64,000 nt of DNA from Flavobacterium lacisediminis (lineage in GTDB: Bacteria; Bacteroidota; Bacteroidia; Flavobacteriales; Flavobacteriaceae). A program made the translations under genes and the position numbers. Of this stretch, positions 20,700 through 29,391 are shown one piece after another. Under the pieces are notes generated by a model. The model had not been told where the DNA came from. It saw nothing but the letters and a program-made list of their open reading frames with translations, and ran no database searches. Numbering within the stretch: position 1 is the stretch's first letter; every line of letters begins with the position of its first letter. The stretch is taken from contig NZ_JAPCIO010000005.1 in NCBI RefSeq assembly GCF_025909975.1, positions 62,001-126,000 on the forward strand, written 5' to 3'.

Positions 20700-21488
20700 T
20701 TATTCTAAAATTATTTTTTCGGTTGTAATGTTCGGAATCGTATCTACTTTCTTGAAATAATCAATCATCATATTTCGAAGTTTGTATTCCATGTCAAATT
20801 TGATTTTACTTTCTTTAAAAAAAGTCATGTTGTCGCCTCCATTCGCTAAATAATCAGAAGTTCCCACATAATAAATTCGATTTTCATCTAAAGGTTGATT
20901 GTTTATTTCAATCTTATTGATTGCTAAAGTATTTTTATCAATATAGATTTTCATTCCGTATAAAGGATGTGGCTTCTTTTCTTTAATGATGTATTCGGCT
21001 AACGTTTTAATTTCTTTTCCGGTAAGTCCTACAATGATTAGGCTATTTTCAAAAGGCATTACTTCAAAAGCAGTTCTTGTAGTAACATCTCCTTTAGGAA
21101 TAACCGCTCTGATGCCGCCGTGATTAAGTAAACAAGCGTCAATAGTTTTATTTTCTCTTTTTTGAAAAACTGGATTTCCAAGTTCAAAAGTAATTTCGGC
21201 TAATAAGTTTCCGATATTCGATTGCCAAGTTCCTTTACTTTTGTCTTGTGTTTCAGGACAGTATGCTAAAACACTATTCAAATCTTTGTTGATGTTATCA
21301 CTGTAAGGTTTCACGTAATTTGTAATGGCTTCGTTTTCCCCTTTTTCATTGGTAACACCTATTTTTTTTCCTTCAATTTTAGTGGTTTGATAAGAAGAAG
21401 TTGATTTACAGGATATAATGAGATTAAATGTTAATAATATAACAAAAAACCGAAAAGATATTGTATTCTTTTTTACATTTACAAGCAT
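20700..21488 (-). CDS. 5'-nucleotidase C-terminal domain lipoprotein
   Basis: A 262-residue predicted lipoprotein: a hydrophobic N-terminus ends in the lipobox IISC (Cys about residue 27). The rest matches the 5'-nucleotidase C-terminal (substrate-binding) domain, with HGGIRAVIPKGDVT, FEVMPFENSL, GLTGKEI and SDYLANGGDNMTFF. That domain binds the base and sugar through aromatic residues in UshA. Here it stands alone as the first gene of a two-gene unit with the catalytic domain downstream. Confidence 0.86.
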   Translation of the reverse strand: MLVNVKKNTISFRFFVILLTFNLIISCKSTSSYQTTKIEGKKIGVTNEKGENEAITNYVKPYSDNINKDLNSVLAYCPETQDKSKGTWQSNIGNLLAEITFELGNPVFQKRENKTIDACLLNHGGIRAVIPKGDVTTRTAFEVMPFENSLIIVGLTGKEIKTLAEYIIKEKKPHPLYGMKIYIDKNTLAINKIEINNQPLDENRIYYVGTSDYLANGGDNMTFFKESKIKFDMEYKLRNMMIDYFKKVDTIPNITTEKIILE

Positions 21489-21506
21489 AACAAAAGCTTA
21501 AATTTT

Positions 21507-21514
21507 TAATTTTG
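21507..21514 (+). promoter_or_regulatory. Candidate -7 element (TAATTTTG) for the dapA region
   Basis: TAATTTTG matches TAnnTTTG, 19 bases before the first gene of the (+) block. No clear -33 is seen. Confidence 0.4.
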
Positions 21515-21533
21515 TCGAATAGGTAAAAATACT

Positions 21534-22052
21534 ATGTTTTATAATATTATAAAGAACTTTTTTCTAAAAAAAAATGTTACTAAAAGGTTAGCAACTCAAA
21601 ATGCGTTGGCATCAAATGATAAAGTAGTAACTGTTGGAATTTTAGTTGATGAATCTTATTTCTCAGAAACAGCTCAATTAGTTGAAAGAATAGCTTCGCA
21701 AGGAATTGATGCTAGCAATATTTCGATATTAGTTTATAAAGATAAAATCAAGAAAAAAGAAGAGCCAAGCGAGCCTTATTTATCCTTAAAGAATATTTCG
21801 CTTTCGGGAGAAATTGATAAAAAAGAAGTCAATGATTTTATAGAAACTCCTTTTGATTTGTTAATCAATTATTACGATGTGAATAAAAGTGGACTTTTGT
21901 TATTGTCAACTAAATCGAAGGCTAAATTTAAAGTTGGATTTGACACGGTTGACAAAAGAGTCAATCATTTTATCATAAAAACTCTTGTTGAAAATTATAA
22001 TGAGTTTGTTTTAGAACTGTTTAAGTATTTGAAAATTTTAAATAAAATATAA
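21534..22052 (+). CDS. DUF6913-type conserved protein
   Basis: A 172-residue soluble protein with a Lys-rich N-terminus, then VGILVDESYF and LLINYYDVNKSGLLLLSTKSKAKFKVGFD. I associate it with the flavobacterial DUF6913 family, which often sits in front of dapA; its function is unknown. It ends 3 bases before dapA, so the two are co-transcribed. No signal peptide or membrane helix. Confidence 0.7.
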   Translation: MFYNIIKNFFLKKNVTKRLATQNALASNDKVVTVGILVDESYFSETAQLVERIASQGIDASNISILVYKDKIKKKEEPSEPYLSLKNISLSGEIDKKEVNDFIETPFDLLINYYDVNKSGLLLLSTKSKAKFKVGFDTVDKRVNHFIIKTLVENYNEFVLELFKYLKILNKI

Positions 22053-22055
22053 GAA

Positions 22056-22934
22056 ATGCAATCATTTATTGGTACAGGTGTTGCTTTAGTTACGCCATTT
22101 AAAAAAGATTTTTCGGTTGATGTTGAAGCGTTGGCTAGAATTGTAAATCATGTTGTTGAAGGAGGAGTAGAGTACTTGGTAGTTTTAGGAACTACAGCAG
22201 AATCGGCAACGTTATCACAAGACGAAAAAGAATTAGTTATCGATACTATAATTAAAGCGAATGCGGGAAGATTGCCTTTAGTTTTAGGAGTTGGAGGAAA
22301 CAACACTCATAAAGTAGTTGAAGAATTGAAAACTAGAGATTTTTCTCATTTCTCAGCTATCTTGTCAGTTTCTCCTTACTACAACAAACCAACGCAAGAA
22401 GGGATTTATCAACATTTCAAGGCGGTTGCAGAAGCGTCGCCCATTCCAGTTATTTTGTATAACGTGCCTGGAAGAACAGCAAGTAACATGTTGCCATCAA
22501 CTGTAATTCGAATTGCAAATGATTTCAAAAATGTAATCGGAATTAAAGAAGCGGCTGGAGATATTGTACAAGCAATGAAATTAATTCAAACAAAACCAGA
22601 AGGATTTTTAGTAATTTCTGGCGATGATATGATTACGTTACCAATGGTTTTAGCAGGTGGAGCAGGTGTGATTTCGGTAATTGGGGAAGGTTTTCCAAAG
22701 GAATTCTCTGAAATGGTGCGTTTAGGATTAGAAAGAAAAGTGGATGAGGCTTATAAATTACATTATTTATTAGCTGATAGTATTGATATGATTTTCGAAC
22801 AAGGCAATCCGGGAGGAATTAAAGAAGTCTTTAAATCATTGGGATTGTCTGAGAACACAGTACGATTACCACTTGTAAATGTAAATGAAGATTTAGCAAC
22901 AAGATTGCACAATTTCACAAGAAAATTAAGTTAA
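22056..22934 (+). CDS. dapA: 4-hydroxy-tetrahydrodipicolinate synthase
   Basis: A 292-residue TIM-barrel aldolase that condenses pyruvate with aspartate semialdehyde, the first committed step towards diaminopimelate and lysine. Lys164 in GIKEAAGD forms the Schiff base; Tyr136 in LYNVPGRT is the general acid/base; [10 protein letters not shown] binds substrate and [13 protein letters not shown] is the family signature. lysA at 6.2 kb is the last step of the same pathway. It forms a unit with the DUF6913 gene. Confidence 0.96.
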   Translation: MQSFIGTGVALVTPFKKDFSVDVEALARIVNHVVEGGVEYLVVLGTTAESATLSQDEKELVIDTIIKANAGRLPLVLGVGGNNTHKVVEELKTRDFSHFSAILSVSPYYNKPTQEGIYQHFKAVAEASPIPVILYNVPGRTASNMLPSTVIRIANDFKNVIGIKEAAGDIVQAMKLIQTKPEGFLVISGDDMITLPMVLAGGAGVISVIGEGFPKEFSEMVRLGLERKVDEAYKLHYLLADSIDMIFEQGNPGGIKEVFKSLGLSENTVRLPLVNVNEDLATRLHNFTRKLS

Positions 22935-22966
22935 AAAAAAGATTTTTATAGTAATTAAATAATGTC

Positions 22967-22974
22967 TAAATTTG
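22967..22974 (+). promoter_or_regulatory. Candidate -7 element (TAAATTTG) for bamD
   Basis: TAAATTTG matches the -7 consensus, 58 bases before the bamD ATG. The -33 half is weak. Confidence 0.42.
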
Positions 22975-23032
22975 CAGTTGCTTTTTTAGGTAACATCTTA
23001 TGGATGTTTATAAAGTAAAAATATAAAGCCAA

Positions 23033-23839
23033 ATGAATAAATTTTTTAGTTTCCTTATACTTACCATTGTATTGGTGTCATGTAGTCCTTATCAGAAGGC
23101 TTTAAAATCTGATGATGTTGAAGTAAAAGCAACAGTTGCCAATCAAATGTTCGAGAAAGAAAAGTATGGAAAAGCAATTCGTTTATACGAACAAGCTGCA
23201 CCTGCTTATAAGGGTAAACCAACTTCTGAATTGTTCTTTTTTAATTACTCAAAAGCACTTTATAATACAGAAGAATATTATTTGTCTGGTTATCAGTTTG
23301 AGAATTATGTGGTTTCATATCCTAGAAGTGATAAAAGAGAAGAAGCGAGTTTTCTTGCAGCAGAAAGCTTTTATAGGTTATCACCAGCATATAGTTTAGA
23401 TCAAACAGATACACAAAAAGCATTAGATAAGATGCAAAAATTTATTGATAATTATCCAAATTCTGAATTTTTACCTAAAGCAAATGTTTGTGTTAAAGAA
23501 TTACGTGAAAAACAAGAAAAAAAGGCATTTGAGATTGCAAAACAATATCATACTATTGCAGATTATCGACTAGAGTACACTGCAGCTATTAAAGCTTTAG
23601 ATAATTTTATTGCTGATTATCCTGGTACTCCTTATAAAGAAGATGCTATGTTTTTAAAGTTTGATGCTACATATAGTTTTGCAAAAAATAGTATTGAATT
23701 AAAAAAAGCTGAACGTTTTGCTGTGGCCAAAGCTGCATATAACAGTTTAATCAAGTTTAAGCCAAATACAAAATATAAAGAACAAGCCGATAAGTTATTG
23801 GCAGATATTGAACAAGAATTAAAACAATTTTCTAAATAA
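23033..23839 (+). CDS. bamD: Outer membrane assembly lipoprotein BamD
   Basis: A 268-residue lipoprotein: signal and lipobox LVSC put Cys17 at the acylated N-terminus. The mature protein is built of TPR-like helical pairs (motifs such as KYGKAIRLYEQAAPAYKGKP and FIDNYPNSEFLPKA). BamD is the essential partner of BamA in inserting beta-barrel proteins into the outer membrane. It starts a tight run with rpoZ (9 bases), coaBC, the DUF4835 gene and recN, a conserved order in Flavobacteriaceae. Confidence 0.92.
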   Translation: MNKFFSFLILTIVLVSCSPYQKALKSDDVEVKATVANQMFEKEKYGKAIRLYEQAAPAYKGKPTSELFFFNYSKALYNTEEYYLSGYQFENYVVSYPRSDKREEASFLAAESFYRLSPAYSLDQTDTQKALDKMQKFIDNYPNSEFLPKANVCVKELREKQEKKAFEIAKQYHTIADYRLEYTAAIKALDNFIADYPGTPYKEDAMFLKFDATYSFAKNSIELKKAERFAVAKAAYNSLIKFKPNTKYKEQADKLLADIEQELKQFSK

Positions 23840-23848
23840 AAGTAAATC

Positions 23849-24163
23849 ATGGATTTAAAGAAAACAAATGCTCCAGTAAACACTATTACTTATAATAAAA
23901 GTAAATTAGAAGAGCCTACCGGAAACATTTATGAAGCGATTACTATCATGGCAAAACGTGCTAATCAAATCAATACTGAAATTAAAAAAGAATTGATTGA
24001 AAAATTAGAAGAATTTGCAACTTACAACGATAGTTTAGAGGAAGTTTTTGAAAACAAAGAGCAAATTGAAGTTTCAAAATTCTATGAAAAATTACCTAAA
24101 CCACACGCTTTAGCAGTGCAAGAGTGGGAAGAAGGTAAAATCTATTACAGAGAAGCTAAATAA
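23849..24163 (+). CDS. rpoZ: RNA polymerase omega subunit (Bacteroidota type)
   Basis: A 104-residue protein of the Rpb6/omega family. EEPTGNIYEAITIMAKRANQ is the conserved core that clamps the beta' C-terminus; the rest is a charged helical tail and KFYEKLPKPHALAVQEWE. The sequence is divergent from proteobacterial omega, as is normal in Bacteroidota. It is embedded between bamD and coaBC, just as gammaproteobacterial rpoZ is linked to other core genes. Confidence 0.88.
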   Translation: MDLKKTNAPVNTITYNKSKLEEPTGNIYEAITIMAKRANQINTEIKKELIEKLEEFATYNDSLEEVFENKEQIEVSKFYEKLPKPHALAVQEWEEGKIYYREAK

Positions 24164-24173
24164 ATCAATCAAT

Positions 24174-25385
24174 ATGTCTGTTTTAAGCGGTAAAAAAATC
24201 TTGCTAGGTGTATCTGGTGGTATAGCTGCTTACAAAACAGCCAACTTGGTTAGACTATTCATAAAAGCAGGCGCACAAGTACAAGTTGTAATGTCGCCTG
24301 CTTCTTTGCATTTTGTTACCCCATTAACTTTAGCAACACTTTCTAAAAACCCAGTGTATTCGACTTTTTATAACGAAGAAGAAGCAAATGGTGAATGGAA
24401 TAATCATGTAGAATTAGGGTTGTGGGCTGATTTAATGCTTATTGCTCCAGCTACAGCCAATACACTTTCCAAAATGGCAAATGGGAATTGCGATAATTTA
24501 TTAATTGCAACTTACCTCTCTGCTAAATGTCCGGTTTACTTTGCACCTGCAATGGATTTGGATATGTACAAACATCCTTCTACTTTAGATAGTTTTCACA
24601 AACTTAAATCGTTTGGAAACATAATAATTCCTGCCGAAAGTGGAGAATTAGCTAGTGGTTTATCTGGTGAAGGAAGAATGGCAGAACCTGAAAATATAGT
24701 TGCTTTCCTTGAAAATGATTTGTTAGAAAAATTACCACTTAAAGGGAAAAAGATATTAATTACAGCTGGTCCAACATATGAAGCAATAGATCCTGTTCGA
24801 TTTATAGGAAATCATTCTTCGGGTAAAATGGGATTTGATATCGCAAATGAAGCCGCTAATAAAGGGGCTGAAGTAATTTTAGTTTCAGGTCCAACACATT
24901 TAAATGTGCAAAACTCATCAATTAATTTAATTAGAGTAACATCTGCTCAAGATATGTATGAGGCTTGTCATAAATATTTCGATAACGTAGATGTCGCAAT
25001 TGCAGCAGCAGCAGTTGCAGATTATCGCCCAAAAAATGTTGCAGATCAGAAAATAAAAAAGAATGATGCAACGTTCTCTATAGAGCTAGAAAAAACAAAA
25101 GATATTTTAGCTTCTCTAGGTGAACAAAAGAAAAATCAGTTTTTAATTGGATTTGCATTGGAAACCGAAAATGAAATTGAGCATGCAAAGCAAAAAATCC
25201 AGAAAAAAAACTTAGATTTGATAGTTTTAAATTCATTAAATGATAAAGGAGCTGGTTTTGGAATGCAAACTAATAAAGTAACTTTTATCTCTAAAGAGTT
25301 TACAATTGAGCCTAAAGAATTAAAAACAAAAGAAGAAGTAGCTCAAGATATTATTAATAAAGTAATTCAATTTTATGATGCATAA
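24174..25385 (+). CDS. coaBC: CoaBC: phosphopantothenoylcysteine decarboxylase / phosphopantothenate-cysteine ligase
   Basis: A 403-residue bifunctional enzyme for two steps of coenzyme A synthesis. The CoaC flavoprotein domain (about 1-190) shows LGVSGGIAAYK, the active-site His in WNNHVELG and the flap-like PAMDLDMY. The CoaB domain (about 190-400) has ITAGPTYEAIDPVRFIGNHSSGKMG and AAAVADYRP with IKKN. CoaE, the last step of the pathway, is encoded at 33.1 kb. Its end overlaps the DUF4835 gene by 11 bases. Confidence 0.96.
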   Translation: MSVLSGKKILLGVSGGIAAYKTANLVRLFIKAGAQVQVVMSPASLHFVTPLTLATLSKNPVYSTFYNEEEANGEWNNHVELGLWADLMLIAPATANTLSKMANGNCDNLLIATYLSAKCPVYFAPAMDLDMYKHPSTLDSFHKLKSFGNIIIPAESGELASGLSGEGRMAEPENIVAFLENDLLEKLPLKGKKILITAGPTYEAIDPVRFIGNHSSGKMGFDIANEAANKGAEVILVSGPTHLNVQNSSINLIRVTSAQDMYEACHKYFDNVDVAIAAAAVADYRPKNVADQKIKKNDATFSIELEKTKDILASLGEQKKNQFLIGFALETENEIEHAKQKIQKKNLDLIVLNSLNDKGAGFGMQTNKVTFISKEFTIEPKELKTKEEVAQDIINKVIQFYDA

Positions 25386-26268
25386 AGTATTAGTAGTAGT
25401 GGTTTTCTTGTTTTCATTAGGTAATGTGTTTTCGCAAGAACTTAATGCAACTGTTTCTGTTAATTACCAACAAGTAGCTAATGGAAATCCACAACTTTTT
25501 AAAAATCTTGAAACTCAAGTTAAAGAATTTTTAAATACCACAAAATGGACTAATAAAGAATATACTGATGTTGAAAAAATTGAATGTAACTTTTTTATTA
25601 ATGTTACATCTTATGGTTCTAATGTTTTTGAAGCTACATTGCAAGTTCAATCTTCAAGACCTGTTCTTAACTCTACTTTAGTAACACCTATTTTAAACAT
25701 AAACGACAAAAATTTCACTTTTCGATTTATCGAATTTGAAACTATGGTTTATGACCAAAATTCTTTTAATTCTAATTTAGTTTCTGTTTTAGCATTTTAT
25801 TCTAATATAATTATTGGAATGGATATGGATTCTTTTGCTTTAAATGGAGGGTCAAAATACTTAGAAGTAGCATCAAATATTGTTAACGTAGCTCAGTCTA
25901 GTGGTTACAAAGGTTGGTCGCAATCAGAAGGAAATAATAACAATCGTAATTTTTTAGTTTCAGATATGTTAGCTGCCACTTTTGCACCCTTTAGAAAAAC
26001 ACTTTATGAGTATCACAGATTAGGTCTAGATACCATGAGTGAAGATGTGAAAAAAGGGAAAGAGAATGTAGCTAATTCAATAGAAACTTTGGCAGAAATT
26101 CAAAAAACAAGACCAAATTCATTATTGGTTCGAACTTTTTTTGATGCTAAAGGAGATGAATTGGTTTCTATTTTTTCTGGTGGACCACAAACAAACAACG
26201 TTAAATTGCTAGAAACTTTAAATAGAATTTCTCCTCTTAATTCTCAAAAGTGGAATAAAATAAGATAG
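25375..26268 (+). CDS. DUF4835 family protein (PorD, type IX secretion)
   Basis: A 297-residue exported protein; residues 1-21 are a signal peptide ending VFSQ. From memory it belongs to DUF4835, a Bacteroidota family now often called PorD and linked to the type IX secretion system. That name rests on family knowledge, not on a motif I can verify here. QELNATVSVNYQQV and GWSQSEGNNNNRNF are typical stretches. Its start lies inside coaBC, and recN follows after 28 bases. T9SS cargo is encoded in the same window (0.8 and 29.4 kb). Confidence 0.78.
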   Translation: MMHKVLVVVVFLFSLGNVFSQELNATVSVNYQQVANGNPQLFKNLETQVKEFLNTTKWTNKEYTDVEKIECNFFINVTSYGSNVFEATLQVQSSRPVLNSTLVTPILNINDKNFTFRFIEFETMVYDQNSFNSNLVSVLAFYSNIIIGMDMDSFALNGGSKYLEVASNIVNVAQSSGYKGWSQSEGNNNNRNFLVSDMLAATFAPFRKTLYEYHRLGLDTMSEDVKKGKENVANSIETLAEIQKTRPNSLLVRTFFDAKGDELVSIFSGGPQTNNVKLLETLNRISPLNSQKWNKIR

Positions 26269-26296
26269 TTCAATCTCTTAAATGAATATTTAACTT

Positions 26297-27949
26297 ATGT
26301 TGCTTTCACTTTCCATAAAAAATTACGCGTTAATAGAATCGCTTGAAACTGATTTTTCCAATCAGTTTTCTGTTATTACAGGAGAAACTGGTGCAGGAAA
26401 ATCAATTCTTCTTGGTGCTCTAGGTTTGGTTTTAGGTAATAGAGCTGATTTGACTTCGTTGAAAGATAAAGAACAAAAATGCATTATTGAAGCACAATTT
26501 GCTATTTCCAACTATAAACTTCAATCTTTTTTTGATGAAAATGATATGGATTATGAAGATAAAACCATCATTAGAAGAGAAATTTTACCTTCAGGAAAAT
26601 CGCGTGCTTTTGTAAATGATAGCCCAGTAAATCTTCAGGAATTGCAGGAATTGGGGGCTATGTTATTGGATATTCATTCCCAACATCAAACTAGAGAACT
26701 AACAGAAGAAAATTACCAAATTGATATTTTAGATGCAGTTGCCAATAACGGAGAATTCGTAGCTTCTTACAAATACGCATTAGCTGATTTCAAATTCACT
26801 CAAAAAGAGTTGAAACAATTGATTTCAGAAAAAGAAGCTTTGATTAAGGAATATGAATATAATTCGTTTTTGTTAAACGAACTTTTAGCAGCCAATTTAG
26901 TTGATGGTGAGCAAGAAGAATTAGAACAAGAGTTAGAACAATTAAGCAATGTCGAATTCATAAAAGAAAATTTCGAACGAATTTTAGCTATTGCGAATGA
27001 AGAGCAAGTAGGTGCATTAGTCAATTTGAAAGAAATCAAAATTTCACTTCAAAAAGTGGCTGGTTTTTCTATTCAAAATGCACAATTGTTAGAGCGTTTG
27101 ACAAGTAGTTTACTTGAAATTGAAGATATTATTTCGGAATGCGAACAAAACAATGAGAAAATTTTAGCTGATCCTGAGCGATTGGAATTAGTTAATACGA
27201 AATTGCAATCCATTTATAATTTACAAAAGAAACACCAAGTTCAAACTATTGCTGAATTATTGGTAATCCAAAACGATTTGGATGCTAAGGTTATTCGTGT
27301 TGATGATTTAGATGGTGTTATTAATAAATTGCAATCTGAATTAAATACAAAACAAGTGAAAGTTGATGAAATAGCTATGTCTATTTTTGAAAACAGAATA
27401 AAAACAGCACCAATCTTAATTGAAAAAATTAAAGCTATTTTATCACAATTAGGAATGGTAGAAGCCAATTTTCAAATTGAAATTAATCATACGGATTCTT
27501 ACTATCCAAAAGGAAAAGATGAGGTCGTTTTACTGTTTTCTGCAAACAAAGGAACTAGCTTTGGGTTGTTGAAAAAAGTAGCTTCTGGTGGAGAGATGTC
27601 GCGTATTATGTTAGCAATAAAAGCCATTTTAGCCAATTATTCTAAATTACCAACTATTATTTTTGATGAGATTGACACCGGAGTTTCTGGAGAGATTGCA
27701 ATTAAAATGGGTGAAATTATGAAAGAAATGAGTGCTACTATGCAAGTATTTGCCATCACACATTTACCACAAATTGCAGCTAAAGGAAATTCACATTATA
27801 AAGTTTCAAAACGAAATCAAGGAGAAACTACAATTTCAGAATTAAATCTGTTAACTCAGGAAGAAAGAATTCAACAAATTGCTGAAATGTTATCAGGTAA
27901 AGATATAACTGATTCGGCTTTACAACATGCAAAAGCTTTGCTGAATTAA
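26297..27949 (+). CDS. recN: DNA repair protein RecN
   Basis: A 550-residue SMC-like ATPase of recombinational double-strand break repair. Walker A is GETGAGKS (29-36). A coiled coil of Glu-, Gln- and Leu-rich sequence spans roughly 150-370. The signature ASGGEMSRIMLA near residue 430 and Walker B TIIFDEIDTGVSGE (about 454) are followed by FAITHLPQIAA. Length and order are normal. The promoter of the next gene, fabV, begins inside its last codons. Confidence 0.96.
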   Translation: MLLSLSIKNYALIESLETDFSNQFSVITGETGAGKSILLGALGLVLGNRADLTSLKDKEQKCIIEAQFAISNYKLQSFFDENDMDYEDKTIIRREILPSGKSRAFVNDSPVNLQELQELGAMLLDIHSQHQTRELTEENYQIDILDAVANNGEFVASYKYALADFKFTQKELKQLISEKEALIKEYEYNSFLLNELLAANLVDGEQEELEQELEQLSNVEFIKENFERILAIANEEQVGALVNLKEIKISLQKVAGFSIQNAQLLERLTSSLLEIEDIISECEQNNEKILADPERLELVNTKLQSIYNLQKKHQVQTIAELLVIQNDLDAKVIRVDDLDGVINKLQSELNTKQVKVDEIAMSIFENRIKTAPILIEKIKAILSQLGMVEANFQIEINHTDSYYPKGKDEVVLLFSANKGTSFGLLKKVASGGEMSRIMLAIKAILANYSKLPTIIFDEIDTGVSGEIAIKMGEIMKEMSATMQVFAITHLPQIAAKGNSHYKVSKRNQGETTISELNLLTQEERIQQIAEMLSGKDITDSALQHAKALLN

Positions 27950-27967
27950 TTTTTTAAAGTACTTTTG
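27937..27967 (+). promoter_or_regulatory. fabV promoter, TTTG-N19-TACTTTTG
   Basis: TTTG (27937-27940) and TACTTTTG (27960-27967) are separated by exactly 19 bases: a full match to the Bacteroidota consensus. The -33 box lies within the last codons of recN. Confidence 0.78.
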
Positions 27968-28014
27968 CTTACTATTTTAAACGACAAACAAACCAATTTT
28001 AAAAATAGAATATC

Positions 28015-29202
28015 ATGATTATAGAACCAAGAATGAGAGGATTTATTTGTTTAACAGCTCACCCAAAAGGTTGTGAACAAAATGTAAAAAATCAAATCGA
28101 ATATGTAAAATCTAAAGGAAAAATCAACGGACCTAAAAGAGTATTAGTTATTGGTGCTTCAACAGGTTTTGGTTTGGCTTCAAGAATTACAAGTGCTTTT
28201 GGTTCTGATGCAGCAACTATAGGTGTATTTTTTGAAAAAGCTCCATCTGAAGGGAAAACTGCTTCTCCAGGTTGGTATAATTCAGCAGCATTTGAAGTTG
28301 AAGCAGCAAAGGCTGGATTATATGCAAAAAGTATTAATGGTGATGCATTTTCAAACGAAGTAAAACAACAAACAATAGATATGATTAAAGCTGATTTAGG
28401 TCAGATAGATTTAATTATTTATAGTTTGGCATCTCCAGTGCGTCAACATCCAGTGACAGGTGTTTTACACCGTTCTACTTTAAAGCCTATTGGGTCAACT
28501 TTTACAAATAAAACAGTTGATTTCCATACAGGAAATGTAACAAGTGTATCAATTGAACCAGCCAATCAAGAAGATATAGATAACACTGTTGTGGTTATGG
28601 GTGGTGAAGATTGGTCAATGTGGATGGATGCTTTAAAAGGAGCAGGTGTTTTAGCAGAAGGTGCAACAACAATTGCATATTCTTACATAGGGCCTGAAGT
28701 AACTGAAGCAGTGTATAGAAAAGGTACAATCGGAAGAGCTAAAGATCATTTGGAAGCAACTGCTTTTGAAATTACAGAGAAATTAAAAGATATCAATGGT
28801 AAAGGATATGTTTCAGTAAACAAAGCATTAGTAACACAAGCTAGTTCGGCAATTCCAGTAATTCCATTATATATTTCATTGTTGTATAAAATCATGAAAG
28901 CGGAAGGAATTCATGAAGGTTGTATTGAGCAAATCCAACGTTTGTATGCGGATAGATTGTACACAGGTAATGCTATTCCAACAGACGATAAAGGAAGAAT
29001 TCGTATTGATGATTGGGAAATGAGAGCTGATGTGCAAGAAAAAATTGCTAAATTATGGGGTGAATCTACAACAGAAACATTAGTAGAATTAGGTGATTTA
29101 GCTGGATACAAACAAGATTTCTTAAATTTATTTGGATTTGGATTTGATGGTGTTGATTACCAAGCTGATGCAAATGAAATGGTGATGGTACCAAGTATAT
29201 AG
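28015..29202 (+). CDS. fabV: Enoyl-ACP reductase FabV (NADH)
   Basis: A 395-residue reductase that catalyses the last step of each fatty-acid elongation cycle; FabV is usually resistant to triclosan. The N-terminus IIEPRMRGFICLTAHPKGCE is diagnostic. The Rossmann motif VIGASTGFGLASR is near residue 45, and the catalytic Y-x8-K is Tyr234 to Lys243. It has its own promoter and a strong terminator and is thus a single-gene unit. Confidence 0.96.
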   Translation: MIIEPRMRGFICLTAHPKGCEQNVKNQIEYVKSKGKINGPKRVLVIGASTGFGLASRITSAFGSDAATIGVFFEKAPSEGKTASPGWYNSAAFEVEAAKAGLYAKSINGDAFSNEVKQQTIDMIKADLGQIDLIIYSLASPVRQHPVTGVLHRSTLKPIGSTFTNKTVDFHTGNVTSVSIEPANQEDIDNTVVVMGGEDWSMWMDALKGAGVLAEGATTIAYSYIGPEVTEAVYRKGTIGRAKDHLEATAFEITEKLKDINGKGYVSVNKALVTQASSAIPVIPLYISLLYKIMKAEGIHEGCIEQIQRLYADRLYTGNAIPTDDKGRIRIDDWEMRADVQEKIAKLWGESTTETLVELGDLAGYKQDFLNLFGFGFDGVDYQADANEMVMVPSI

Positions 29203-29231
29203 TAAAACTAACATTTTTTATTTAAAATGTT

Positions 29232-29262
29232 ACAAAACCCTAACTTAGTTAGGGTTTTTTGT
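29232..29262 (+). terminator. Rho-independent terminator after fabV
   Basis: AAAACCCTAAC, loop TTA, GTTAGGGTTTT and further T: a perfect 11-bp stem. Confidence 0.9.
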
Positions 29263-29354
29263 TTTTTGTCGTTTTTTTTAGGTATTTCATCGATATTAAG
29301 TTAGTGTTGTTAAAAGGTTTAATCAGTTATAGATATAAGCATTCATATATTGAT

Positions 29355-29362
29355 TAAATTTG
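29355..29362 (+). promoter_or_regulatory. Candidate -7 element (TAAATTTG) for the large T9SS protein
   Basis: TAAATTTG matches the -7 consensus and lies 29 bases before the ATG; the -33 is unclear. The remaining spacer between fabV and this gene (about 190 bases) holds only the fabV terminator. Confidence 0.45.
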
Positions 29363-29391
29363 TAGTTGATTAACTATAAAATTATAAATAC

